A stretch of DNA of 64,000 bases, from the NCBI RefSeq assembly GCF_000010165.1, contig NC_012491.1, positions 882,501 through 946,500 of the forward strand, written 5' to 3'. The position numbers and the translations under genes are program-made. The notes under the pieces are model-generated. The model did no database searches. It saw nothing but the letters and a program-made list of their open reading frames with translations, and was not told where the DNA came from. Source of the stretch: Brevibacillus brevis NBRC 100599 (GTDB taxonomy: Bacteria > Bacillota > Bacilli > Brevibacillales > Brevibacillaceae). Positions within the stretch are counted from its first letter, which is position 1. Each line of letters begins with the position of its first letter. Positions 52,285 through 60,208 of the stretch are shown here, one piece after another.

Positions 52285-53397
52285 TTACCTGTGCAGTATT
52301 TGTTGGGCGTAGACGAAAAACGCTGACAGTACAGCAGCGAGACCGAGATAGGCAACTAACACTTTCCACTTCGTAGAGGCAGGTGCATCGTAGTACGTAG
52401 TGAGCTGGTGCATTTGCTCATCCAGTTCGGCTAACCTCTCTTGCGCCGCACGCTCTCCATCACGAAGAGTATCAGATGGGATCGGTCGGTTCGGGTCCGA
52501 ATCGTAATACAGAACAGGCTCTCGTTCCCACAGTCTGAACAGTTCCCATTTTCTGTTCACATACACTTTATCGAGTCGCTTGAAGTCACGCTGGAGGCGT
52601 TGTTTGTCCTGCACAAATGGAACGTAAAATTTCTTCAAGTCTTCCTGATTGATCGCATTTACCTCGGCATTCATTTGCGTGCGAACATCCCATGTCGATT
52701 CCAGTGCGGGCCATTCAGCTATGCTTTGCTGGAAGTCTGCAATCCTTTCGCGCTCGTATTGCAGGAGCTTTTGTTGATAGCTGCCACGTAGGCGGTTGTA
52801 CCACGTAATCAAGCCGATGATGAAAATGATCACAGTAATCGGTCCTGGGTTGGCGAACAGCATAACCCCCAGCCCGACTAACCCGATAAACCAAATCTTC
52901 GTCGACAATACCGAAACGATGCGTCCGCCATCCAGCGGAGAGATAGGCAGCAGGTTAAATAAATTGAGCATGGCGCCCAAATAGATAACCAACCCCCAGA
53001 AAGGGTCCTGCGTATACCAATACAGCGGAAGGGCAGGCAAGAAAGCAATCATCCCCGCCAAGGGTCCGCCGTAGGCTAAGTACGCCTCCGTTTTTGCATC
53101 ACGCGGCATGTCCTTCATGGCGATGAAGGCTCCCGCAAAAGGAATAAAGACAGCCGGTGAAGTGGCTATTCCTTTTCGTTTGGCGGCAATCACATGACCC
53201 ATTTCGTGGACGAAGATCAGATAGACGAGAGCTACGGCGAATTTCCATCCGTAAAAAGCGGCATACGCCCACAAGGTAATTCCCATGGATATAATGGTGG
53301 TTCCGAATTTCGAAAACTTCAGTAAGCTCAGTATCCATTTTAAATTGGCAAGTAAGAAAGCACCGATCGCCAAAAGGACTGAACGGCTTTTTTTCAT
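52285..53397 (-). CDS. Site-2 protease (M50) family membrane metalloprotease
   Basis: A 370-residue protein with five or six membrane segments in the first 235 residues. The zinc-binding motif HEMGH is at residues 64-68 in a membrane segment, and LLPISPLDGGR (about 152-162) supplies the third ligand Asp. The C-terminal third is a charged coiled-coil region (LDEQMHQLTTYYD) before a final hydrophobic helix. Members cut membrane proteins within the bilayer; substrate unknown. GGGAGG lies before ATG. Confidence 0.85.
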   Translation of the reverse strand: MKKSRSVLLAIGAFLLANLKWILSLLKFSKFGTTIISMGITLWAYAAFYGWKFAVALVYLIFVHEMGHVIAAKRKGIATSPAVFIPFAGAFIAMKDMPRDAKTEAYLAYGGPLAGMIAFLPALPLYWYTQDPFWGLVIYLGAMLNLFNLLPISPLDGGRIVSVLSTKIWFIGLVGLGVMLFANPGPITVIIFIIGLITWYNRLRGSYQQKLLQYERERIADFQQSIAEWPALESTWDVRTQMNAEVNAINQEDLKKFYVPFVQDKQRLQRDFKRLDKVYVNRKWELFRLWEREPVLYYDSDPNRPIPSDTLRDGERAAQERLAELDEQMHQLTTYYDAPASTKWKVLVAYLGLAAVLSAFFVYAQQILHR

Positions 53398-53464
53398 TGT
53401 TTTTCCTCCCAGAAGATATAGGCAGATATTCTTTCTTACGAATCAAGCAGATAGAAGTTTCTGT

Positions 53465-53767
53465 CTAGTTGCCATCCAGACGAGGATTAGTGAAGTGAAA
53501 GCCGTACTCGCCATAGAGCGGATTGTAGCTTAGTTGTCCCCCGTCGAAATACCAGAAATCAGTTGGACGAATGACAAATCGCAACCCCTCTACTTCAAAC
53601 ACAGCATCATCGGTGAGGGCCTCATCTTTTTCAATCGCATAAAACATGCCACCGGTCCCGGGGCCGCTTGTTCGTACATATAATCGAAGCGTATCTCCAG
53701 GTACAAACCCGGCATAACGTTGATAGGCAATGGAAAACGCCGGCTCTATCGCAAGTGTGATACTCAT
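53465..53767 (-). CDS. HesB/YneR-like small protein
   Basis: A 100-residue protein with the HesB-like β-fold (ITLAIEPAFSIAYQRYAGF; FEVEGLRFVIRPTDFWYFDGG; YGFHFTNP). It lacks the three cysteines that bind iron-sulphur clusters in IscA, as do YneR-type relatives, so a cluster-carrier role is doubtful and the function unknown. Minus strand, with AGGAG before ATG. It precedes the M50 gene, 67 bp apart, perhaps in one transcript. Confidence 0.75.
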   Translation of the reverse strand: MSITLAIEPAFSIAYQRYAGFVPGDTLRLYVRTSGPGTGGMFYAIEKDEALTDDAVFEVEGLRFVIRPTDFWYFDGGQLSYNPLYGEYGFHFTNPRLDGN

Positions 53768-53910
53768 GGACTAGCTCCTTTCTGCTACTTGTCTTCCATT
53801 GTAACACAAGTCAGAGTAGTGTCCCGAGACTCAAGGTGCAAGCGCAATCCAAAAACACCCGTCCGGTCAGAAGTGCCTCTGCCGAACGGGCTTGCATGAA
53901 AAAGCTGGTA

Positions 53911-54270
53911 TTAGTCCCTGCCTTTGCTCACGTCGAGGGTAGGATGCATAAAACGCGCTCTATCTGGTTCTTCTTGATCCTCGAGGAGCTCACGGTTTTC
54001 TATCGAGTTCCAGCCAATGTCATTGGTCGGATGTACCCACTCATCCCCTGACATGATGGAGGGGTCGGTTTCTGTGCTCCAGTTGTGTAAGGGAGATTCC
54101 TTGGACTCGTACAAGCTGTCACCGATGACGACTCCGAACTCATTGACGAATGGCTTTTGAATCGTACGAGACGAGTTTTTGAAGTCAGGAGCACTGATTT
54201 GATGCGGCAGCGTCCCATCGAGGGAAATATCCTTCGTCTTGTCGTTCCTTTGCTTCTCGTTATCCATCAT
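53911..54270 (-). CDS. DUF3905 protein of spore formers
   Basis: A 119-residue hydrophilic protein whose centre matches DUF3905: VVIGDSLYESKESPLHNWS, then DEWVHPTNDIGWNSIENREL. I recall this family as restricted to endospore formers and of unknown function. No signal peptide or membrane segment. AGGAGG is present before the start. Transcribed alone on the minus strand. Confidence 0.8.
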   Translation of the reverse strand: MMDNEKQRNDKTKDISLDGTLPHQISAPDFKNSSRTIQKPFVNEFGVVIGDSLYESKESPLHNWSTETDPSIMSGDEWVHPTNDIGWNSIENRELLEDQEEPDRARFMHPTLDVSKGRD

Positions 54271-54926
54271 CTGGACCTCCTTTTATCCCATAGCATGCAT
54301 CAGTCACTGACCCCTTATTCGGTTTTGGAAGAGAGCTTGCGCCCAGCCCAAATGAGACCCAACTGCATATGCTAAAAAAGGGGGGAAGTTCTGATGCTAA
54401 CGAGTGTGATCATTCCCGTCAGAGAATACAACCCATCAGCTTCTGTATACCTTGTTTAGCCTGAACTTGCAGTTTGCCAATTTAGAACAATAATGGTGAT
54501 CGTGCTGGATACCGCTCTAGTTCTGATAACGTCTTGATTCGATTTGAGGGGGATGTGAGATGGGGCTGATCGGCAGTCCGATCTTTTGAGATTACATACG
54601 GTGAGGATGGGGTGCTCATGTTGGCGGTTGCCCGGCCAGCCTCTCAAGCAGGTAATCAGGATTGGTTTTCTACAACCGAACGTTAAACTTTTTGATATAG
54701 GTCCTTCAATTAAAGGAATCTCGGTCATTCATGCCACGACATCGAAAATCTCAGAATAGGTCAAATCTACTGGGCCAAGTAATTAACATTCAAGCATAAG
54801 TAGCGAAAGACGCTTACATAACAAAGATATCGCGACCCACTAATGAAATGTATTTGATAATATGTGGAATTTATTGAAAAATAATAATAAATATAAACTA
54901 ATTCACTTGGGGGAGGGAGCGACAAT
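54271..54926. other. Intergenic stretch of low coding content
   Basis: Between the DUF3905 gene and the orphan membrane protein gene. Apart from the glycosyltransferase-like remnant, no gene, terminator or RNA could be supported. The last 150 bases are AT-rich and probably hold the promoter of the next gene. Confidence 0.5.
54393..54605 (+). pseudogene. Decayed family 2 glycosyltransferase-like remnant
   Basis: A good ribosome site (AAGGGGGGAAG) precedes an ATG at 54393 that encodes TSVIIPVREYNPSAS, typical of a GT2 N-terminus, then stops. About 95 bases on, in another frame, VIVLDT is followed after one missing base by GSSSDNVLIRFEGDVRWG, similar to the IVVDNGSSD motif of GT2 enzymes. Several frameshifts and stops lie between. 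It is best read as a gene in decay, in an AT-rich accessory stretch. The remaining sequence to 54760 is not recognised. Confidence 0.4.
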
Positions 54927-55436
54927 TTGTATAATGTGCGCTCTACGTTAGTAGGTCTTATTTACGGTTTGGTAACTATGTTTTTTTTGAGTTTTATCAT
55001 TTCTTTTCTCGGAGATTTCGCAGCTGGCGGCATGTCGGTTGGGGGAGCATCGTTTGGGGGATGGTTATGGTTTTTTGCAACATCCCTATTTCCTGTCACT
55101 GTTATTTCTGGTATTTCAGGTTACTTCCAGGCATTCAGGAACATTCGCCTATGGGGATATTGGGTTTTATGTGCTTTTCTAGGTTTTATAATCCCCCTTT
55201 TCATGGGGTCAGTTGGTGCTACGCTGATGCTTATTTTAGAGTATGGCTTTGAGCGTGTAATGACCCCGTCAACAGAGATTACAGCGAATGATATCATGCA
55301 TGACTATTTTAAATTAGCACCCCTATATGCCCTGATAGTACTACCAGTTACGACACCCTTTTTGGCTCTTTGGCTTAAAGGAATGCAAGCTTTTCTAACC
55401 TATGTTGAAAATAAGTGGAAAAAGGAGACCTCGTGA
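54927..55436 (+). CDS. Orphan polytopic membrane protein
   Basis: A 169-residue protein not recognised. It has four hydrophobic stretches (about 8-30, 45-68, 78-103, 130-152) separated by Gly-rich loops (FAAGGMSVGGASFGG). TTG start with GGGGGAGGGAG upstream. Composition and codon use (more A/T-ending codons) differ from the flanking genes, suggesting later acquisition. Possible role unknown; no neighbour suggests one. Confidence 0.65.
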   Translation: MYNVRSTLVGLIYGLVTMFFLSFIISFLGDFAAGGMSVGGASFGGWLWFFATSLFPVTVISGISGYFQAFRNIRLWGYWVLCAFLGFIIPLFMGSVGATLMLILEYGFERVMTPSTEITANDIMHDYFKLAPLYALIVLPVTTPFLALWLKGMQAFLTYVENKWKKETS

Positions 55437-55859
55437 GCTGTAAGGATCGAATCTCCTTCGAACCGGCCAGATCATTATGAGCTTCATTTAGTTGGAGCTC
55501 TTATTATAAATTAGAGCGTGATGGGGTTCTTTTTTGATGGAGTGACCAATCATCTGAACGGCACTAATGAGGGTAAATTTCGATTTCGATTTTTCAATGA
55601 CTAGCCCAACCCTACACTTAGAATAAAAACGCATAAAAGGGCCTTTGTAGCTCGTTTGGTAAAGTGTTCAAACATAACCGGTAGCAAAGGGATTTAGCCT
55701 AATCAAGACGTTGATCGGGCTATTCGTGTTAATTTTTAAAAAAACATTCCCTTCAATTGCATACTCAAGAATGATTCTCTCTTCCAGTCCCCCTAGACTC
55801 ATCAAACTTTAGAAAGAGTAAAAATCGCCGAGCATAGTGGCTGCCCGGCGGTTTTTTTG
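55437..55859. other. Intergenic stretch of 423 bp
   Basis: Holds a hairpin GCC-TAATCAA...TTGATC-GGGC near 55697-55725, a strong terminator (CGCCG...CGGCG with T-run, 55825-55860) that ends against the sspK-like gene, and a partial tRNA-like sequence at 55641-55690 that lacks an anticodon and T-arm. No gene supported. Confidence 0.5.
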
Positions 55860-55991
55860 TTAGCGGTTTTCTTTTAGCCTTTCTTGTGGTTCACTATTAA
55901 TGGAGCCGTCAGAACGGACAGCCTCGGATTGGGCTTTGGGTCCTCGGATTTCAGCGGTTTTTCCAAAATCTTTTTCTTTGTTGCGAACCAT
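55860..55991 (-). CDS. sspK: Small acid-soluble spore protein K-like
   Basis: A 43-residue basic protein read on the minus strand from ATG 55991, with AGGAGG upstream. It begins MVRNKEKDF and contains RSDGSINSEPQERL, closely resembling B. subtilis SspK, which starts MVRNK and has RADGSINSHPQERM near its C-terminus; this copy is about seven residues shorter and lacks part of the Asn/Gln-rich centre. SspK is a minor spore-core protein made in the forespore. Assignment rests on memory of the family and the two shared motifs. Confidence 0.7.
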   Translation of the reverse strand: MVRNKEKDFGKTAEIRGPKAQSEAVRSDGSINSEPQERLKENR

Positions 55992-56088
55992 GTGATGTCC
56001 TCCTCTTTGCGAAAGTTGAAGATAGTATGACCCGGATGGGGCCAGAGAATGAGGACAGAATGAGGATAGGGAAAGGGTGGCAATTCAA

Positions 56089-56361
56089 ATGGCAAAAAAA
56101 CAACGAAAACCACAGCGTCAACCAGAGACAACGACTGCAACAGACGCGAAAAGCGGATTGAACAGTTTGAAGGATATGCTGAATGCAGATGCGCTCGGAG
56201 CACTCAAGCAGCTTGAAAAAGACATGAAGACAGAAGGCGAGCGCAAAGAAAAGGAAGCCGCCGAACAAAAGCGCCGGGAGCAGGAAGAACGCGAGCGCAA
56301 CAAGAGCTTTGCTGAGCTTTTGAACGATTACGAGAAAAAAGGCGGAGGCAAGTACAGCTAA
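56089..56361 (+). CDS. YqkE-like DUF3886 protein
   Basis: A 90-residue, highly charged protein: basic N-terminus, a short hydrophobic helix (LKDMLNADALGALKQLEKDM) and a long Glu/Lys/Arg-rich helix ending in NKSFAELLNDYEKKGG. This matches the DUF3886/YqkE family, which is cytoplasmic and of unknown function. The frame opens at GTG 56077; GGGTGG before ATG 56089 suggests the later start. The TAA overlaps the ATG of the following small gene. Confidence 0.7.
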   Translation: MAKKQRKPQRQPETTTATDAKSGLNSLKDMLNADALGALKQLEKDMKTEGERKEKEAAEQKRREQEERERNKSFAELLNDYEKKGGGKYS

Positions 56362-56507
56362 TGCGAGATGGACGGCAAACGGACCGACCGGATACTTCCA
56401 AAAACGGTTTGATGAAAAAGCGGCAACAAGATATCAAGGACGAGTCCATAAAAGAACGGGGCCGGATGGTCCTCGGTCGATTGGGCAAAAAGGACCCGAA
56501 GAAGTGA
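56361..56507 (+). CDS. Small basic protein, translationally coupled to the YqkE-like gene
   Basis: A 48-residue protein starting at ATG 56361, whose A is the last base of the preceding TAA stop (TAATG). It is rich in Lys, Arg and Asp (KKRQQDIKDESIKERGRM) with no hydrophobic segment. Not recognised. Stop-start overlap is the main evidence that it is translated; it has no independent ribosome site. Confidence 0.5.
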   Translation: MRDGRQTDRPDTSKNGLMKKRQQDIKDESIKERGRMVLGRLGKKDPKK

Positions 56508-56555
56508 TTTTTTCTCTCTCATTCCCATATAGCTAGGAGTGAGGGGAGGGAGGTC

Positions 56556-56732
56556 ATGGGGACAATCCTGCTCCTGTTTAGCCTCTTGTGTGTGGCAGTA
56601 GGGACCTGGAAGTTAATCGGGATCTACAAGGCAGAAAAGGCTGACAGCAAGCCGCTCTGGTGGACAGTCGCGAGCGTGGGGATTGCGCTTTTTTTTCTTT
56701 TGAAGCTGGTAACGGATACGTTGCCAACATAA
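56556..56732 (+). CDS. Small membrane protein
   Basis: A 58-residue protein with two hydrophobic helices (about 2-18 and 36-52) separated by a charged loop (YKAEKADSKPLWW). GGGAGG lies before ATG 56556. Not recognised. It ends directly at a strong bidirectional terminator shared with the macB-type permease gene. Confidence 0.55.
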   Translation: MGTILLLFSLLCVAVGTWKLIGIYKAEKADSKPLWWTVASVGIALFFLLKLVTDTLPT

Positions 56733-56776
56733 ACAAGCACCTGTAGCTAAAGAGCTTACAGGTGCTTGTTTTTTCA
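56733..56776. terminator. Bidirectional terminator next to the export operon
   Basis: CAAGCACCTGTA and TACAGGTGCTTG pair perfectly around an 11-nt loop with A and T tracts outside. Confidence 0.88.
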
Positions 56777-56790
56777 TAAAGGCTACTCCA

Positions 56791-57978
56791 TTATTCGTAG
56801 CGCAGTGCTTCGATTGGATCGAGCTTGGCTGCCTTATTGGCCGGATAGAGGCCGAAGAAAATACCGATGGCACTGGAGAAGCCAAATGCGATAAACACGC
56901 TGTTCCAGGACATAAGCGGCGGCAACTGTGCAAAATAGGCAATGATCGAAGCGATACCAAGGCCGAACAACACCCCAATCAATCCACCGATCAAGCAGAC
57001 GATGACCGATTCAATCAAAAACTGAATCAAAATATCTCGTCGGCGTGCCCCTAATGCTTTGCGAATTCCGATTTCGCGAGTACGCTCTGTCACGGATACG
57101 AGCATGATGTTCATCACGCCGACGCCGCCAACCACGAGGGAGATACCTGCGATGATACTGAAGATCAGCGTCAAGGTGCCCGTCATTTGATTAAACTGAT
57201 CCATCGATTCTTGCATGCTGCGAACTCTGTAATGGTCTTCCTTTTGATGCTTGCGGCTCAAGTACTGTTTGACCTGCTGCATGGCTGGGTCGACAGACGC
57301 TTTGTCGATCGCTTTTCCCATGATCATTTGGACAGATGGCTCTTCCTGCAGGCTCATTTCGTAACGGATGGGAATAATCGCCCCATAGCTCGTTGCCATA
57401 TCAAACTTGAACTTCTCTTCTGTGTACGTCCCGATTACGACGAGAGATTGATTCCCCCAGCGAACACGCTGACCAATCGGGCTCATTTGACCGAACAGCT
57501 TTTGGGCAAGAGCCTCCTCTAGGACGATGACGGCGCGTTGCTCTTTGTCATCGATCTCGTTGAAAAGTCGACCTTTTGCCACCTTCAAGGTTGATTGCAT
57601 CGAAAAATAATCAGCAGTGGAGGCGGTGAGGTTGACGCGCTCTTCTTTTTTCGGCCCCTTCAAATCAATCGTACTGGAGTTGGAAGGCACGATGTATTCA
57701 ATGGCAGGACTAATCCTGCCGAGTACCTCGGTATCTTCCACGGTCATATCTTCTGCGGCAATCTCTTCTTTTGTCTCCCAATTGATGAAGACGTTAAACG
57801 TGTTTTGCCCGAACTTTTCCATCTCTTCGTTGATGGCTTTTTGCCCACCTTCACCGAGTGCCGTGACGACAATGACGGAGGTAATCCCGATGATGATCCC
57901 GAGCATGGTCAAGATCGAGCGCATTTTGTTCGCCCAAATACCTTCCACGGCGGTGTTAAAGCTTTCCATAAAATTCAT
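56791..57978 (-). CDS. MacB/YknZ-type ABC permease
   Basis: A 395-residue permease with the MacB layout: membrane helix at about 15-40, a large outer domain (about 45-270) and three C-terminal helices of the FtsX domain (MNIMLVSVTERTREIGIRKALGARR; SAIGIFFGLYPANKAA). B. subtilis YknZ is 397 residues. It forms a tripartite exporter with the ATPase and adaptor encoded upstream, overlapping the ATPase stop by four bases. Substrate may be antimicrobial peptides; not shown by sequence. Confidence 0.9.
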   Translation of the reverse strand: MNFMESFNTAVEGIWANKMRSILTMLGIIIGITSVIVVTALGEGGQKAINEEMEKFGQNTFNVFINWETKEEIAAEDMTVEDTEVLGRISPAIEYIVPSNSSTIDLKGPKKEERVNLTASTADYFSMQSTLKVAKGRLFNEIDDKEQRAVIVLEEALAQKLFGQMSPIGQRVRWGNQSLVVIGTYTEEKFKFDMATSYGAIIPIRYEMSLQEEPSVQMIMGKAIDKASVDPAMQQVKQYLSRKHQKEDHYRVRSMQESMDQFNQMTGTLTLIFSIIAGISLVVGGVGVMNIMLVSVTERTREIGIRKALGARRRDILIQFLIESVIVCLIGGLIGVLFGLGIASIIAYFAQLPPLMSWNSVFIAFGFSSAIGIFFGLYPANKAAKLDPIEALRYE

Positions 57979-58694
57979 GTGACAATCACCTCGTCAGACG
58001 GCTTGGAGAATATTCGCTCCGTAACCTTTTCATCGCGAATGATCACGCCATCCTTGAAAGTCACAATCCGCTCAGCGTGCTGGGCGATATCCAATTCGTG
58101 GGTAACCAGAATGATCGTAACGCCCTGCGCATGCAGCTCCTGAAACATGGCCATAATTTCGACTCCAGAGCGGCTATCCAGATTTCCCGTGGGTTCATCT
58201 GCCAACAGGATGGCTGGTTTATTGACCAGTGCTCTGGCAATTGCTACACGCTGTTTTTGACCACCGGATAGCTGGGTTGGTTTATGATCCATGCGTTCAG
58301 CCAGTCCCACTCGCTTGAGTGCTTCTGTAGCCCGTTTGCGCCGTTCTGAGCGACTGACATTGGCGTACATCATCGGCAGCTCTACATTGTGCAAGGAGGA
58401 AGAGCGGGCGAGTAGATTAAACGATTGGAACACAAAGCCGATCTTTTGGTTGCGAACAACGGCGAGCTCCGTATCCTTCAAGCTGCTGACCTCAATGCCA
58501 TCTAACATGTACGAGCCAGAATCTGGACGATCCAGACAGCCTAGCATGTTCATAAACGTCGACTTCCCTGATCCTGATGGCCCCATGATGGCAACGAATT
58601 CACCTTGTTCCACCAGCAGGGAGACACCTTTTAAGATGGGCAGTACGGTATCACCCGTCTTGTATGCTTTCGTCAAGCCTTCTACATGAAGCAT
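57975..58694 (-). CDS. MacB/YknY-type ABC ATPase
   Basis: A 239-residue ATPase of the LolD/MacB class: Walker A GPSGSGKST, signature LSGGQKQRVAIARALVNKPAILLADEPTGNLD, H-loop THELDIAQHAER. It is the energy subunit of the YknXYZ-like exporter. It overlaps the permease gene and follows the adaptor gene by 26 bp. Confidence 0.92.
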   Translation of the reverse strand: MLHVEGLTKAYKTGDTVLPILKGVSLLVEQGEFVAIMGPSGSGKSTFMNMLGCLDRPDSGSYMLDGIEVSSLKDTELAVVRNQKIGFVFQSFNLLARSSSLHNVELPMMYANVSRSERRKRATEALKRVGLAERMDHKPTQLSGGQKQRVAIARALVNKPAILLADEPTGNLDSRSGVEIMAMFQELHAQGVTIILVTHELDIAQHAERIVTFKDGVIIRDEKVTERIFSKPSDEVIVT

Positions 58695-58720
58695 CGTCGG
58701 CTGACCTCCTTCTTTACGTG

Positions 58721-59998
58721 TTACATGCCCATTGGTGCGCCGCCGCCACTCATCGGCATGACAGGTGTTCCTTCAGTCAGGGATTCGACAGGGCCAAGAA
58801 TCACTTGCTCATCACCGTTAAGTCCAGACTTGACGTGAGAGAACAACTCATTTTCCATACCGGTTTGGACTTTCTGTTTTTTCGCCACACCATTGTCAGA
58901 TACCCAAACAAAGGTGCTGCCGTCAGCATCTTGCTGTACAGCCTCGATTGGCACTTGCAAGGCATTATCGATTTTTTCGACGGAGATGTTGATATCCACA
59001 TGGAAGCCAGGCTTCAAAGCAGATAGATCTCCAGATGGCTTGAGGGTAACTTTGACGCGTGTTTTTTCACCTTGCCCCGACTTGGTGGCAGTAGTGATCG
59101 CGGTTGGAGAGATGCGCGCTACTTCCGCATTCAGCTTTTTCTTTCCGAGTGTCACGCCTTCAATCGTGGCAGATTGACCGATTTTGAGCTTATTGACATC
59201 GGATTCGTTAATATCTGCTTCAACCAACAGATTGTTCAGATTGGCAAGGGTCAAGATTTCTGTTCCCTTGTTGACGTATTGACCGTTATCAGCTGCAATG
59301 CCAATGACGGTTCCATCCATAGGTGCTACGACGACGCTTTGGACACGTTCTTTATTCAACTGTGCTTTTTCTACATTCAGCTTGTTGATTTGGGCTTGCT
59401 GAGCGGCAATGTCTTCCTTGCGTGGCCCCTTTTGCTTGAGAGCGAGCTGTTGCTTGGCGACATTCAGCGTAGATAGAGAACTTTCCATTTGTGATTTCAA
59501 CTTATCCAGCTCTTGCTGGGTAGAAGCGCCAGAAGTGAATAATTGATTCATCCGGTCATATTCCCGCTTTGCCGCATCATATTCACGCTGGGCTTGGGAG
59601 ACACGTTCTCTGTCCTGTGCGACTTCTTCCGGCTCGTTGCCGATTTGTGCCTTGGCGAGGTTGGCTTTGGCCAATTCCATTTGCGCTTCCAGCTCAAGAA
59701 TTCGGCTATCGACATCGGACGTGTCGATTTTCGCGATCACTTGTCCCTTTTTCACCTTGTCGCCTTCCTTGACGACAAACTCACGTAAGGTTCCAGTGAC
59801 GTTGGCGTACTGTTTGAGCTTGTCTTCTACGGTGACGAGCCCTGATGTCAAAACCTTGCTTTCCAAAGCTGATTTCGTTGGTGCGCCGATGTTGACAGGC
59901 ATTCCCATAGCTTGTTGCGATCCCATCATGGAAAACGCAACGCCCCCGATGCCCAGGAGGACTACGACGGAACCGATGATCCACCATCGTTTTTTCAT
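58721..59998 (-). CDS. HlyD/MacA-type efflux adaptor, YknX-like
   Basis: A 425-residue membrane fusion protein. A membrane helix lies at residues 5-26, followed by a barrel-sandwich domain interrupted by a long coiled coil (about 85-205, QMELAKANLAKAQIG; LNVAKQQLALKQKG; INKLNVEKAQLNKERVQ), then β-barrel and end domains. AAGGAG sits before ATG 59998, not the upstream ATG. Read in operon with the ATPase and permease genes. The C-terminus is Gly/Met-rich (MPMSGGGAPMGM). Confidence 0.9.
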   Translation of the reverse strand: MKKRWWIIGSVVVLLGIGGVAFSMMGSQQAMGMPVNIGAPTKSALESKVLTSGLVTVEDKLKQYANVTGTLREFVVKEGDKVKKGQVIAKIDTSDVDSRILELEAQMELAKANLAKAQIGNEPEEVAQDRERVSQAQREYDAAKREYDRMNQLFTSGASTQQELDKLKSQMESSLSTLNVAKQQLALKQKGPRKEDIAAQQAQINKLNVEKAQLNKERVQSVVVAPMDGTVIGIAADNGQYVNKGTEILTLANLNNLLVEADINESDVNKLKIGQSATIEGVTLGKKKLNAEVARISPTAITTATKSGQGEKTRVKVTLKPSGDLSALKPGFHVDINISVEKIDNALQVPIEAVQQDADGSTFVWVSDNGVAKKQKVQTGMENELFSHVKSGLNGDEQVILGPVESLTEGTPVMPMSGGGAPMGM

Positions 59999-60208
59999 GT
60001 TCATTCTCCTTGCTTTGGTAAGAACCATATTATTTCATTGCTCGAAAGGGTTTTACGGTAGTGCTGGAAAAAGGTAACATAAAACGCCGAATGTTCACAT
60101 TTTGGACACATTTAAACGCATTTTGATACGTTTTATCGGGAAGTTCTTTGCCGCCAATCGCCGTGATATCATAGATAAAGATGAGATGACGTTCCTCGGA
60201 GGGGAGCT

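Noticed and set aside
52077..52355. 92-codon open frame on the minus strand between M50 and CNNM genes, or a riboswitch there
   Set aside because: Overlaps the end of the M50 gene, lacks a ribosome site, and the stretch matches no riboswitch core I know (M-box, yybP-ykoY, ydaO checked by eye).
55641..55690. tRNA-like sequence with GCCTTTG/CAAAGG closing pair and TAGCTCGTTTGGTAAA resembling a D-arm
   Set aside because: No T-arm (GTTCGAAnC), no proper anticodon arm and wrong length; at best a chance or decayed match.
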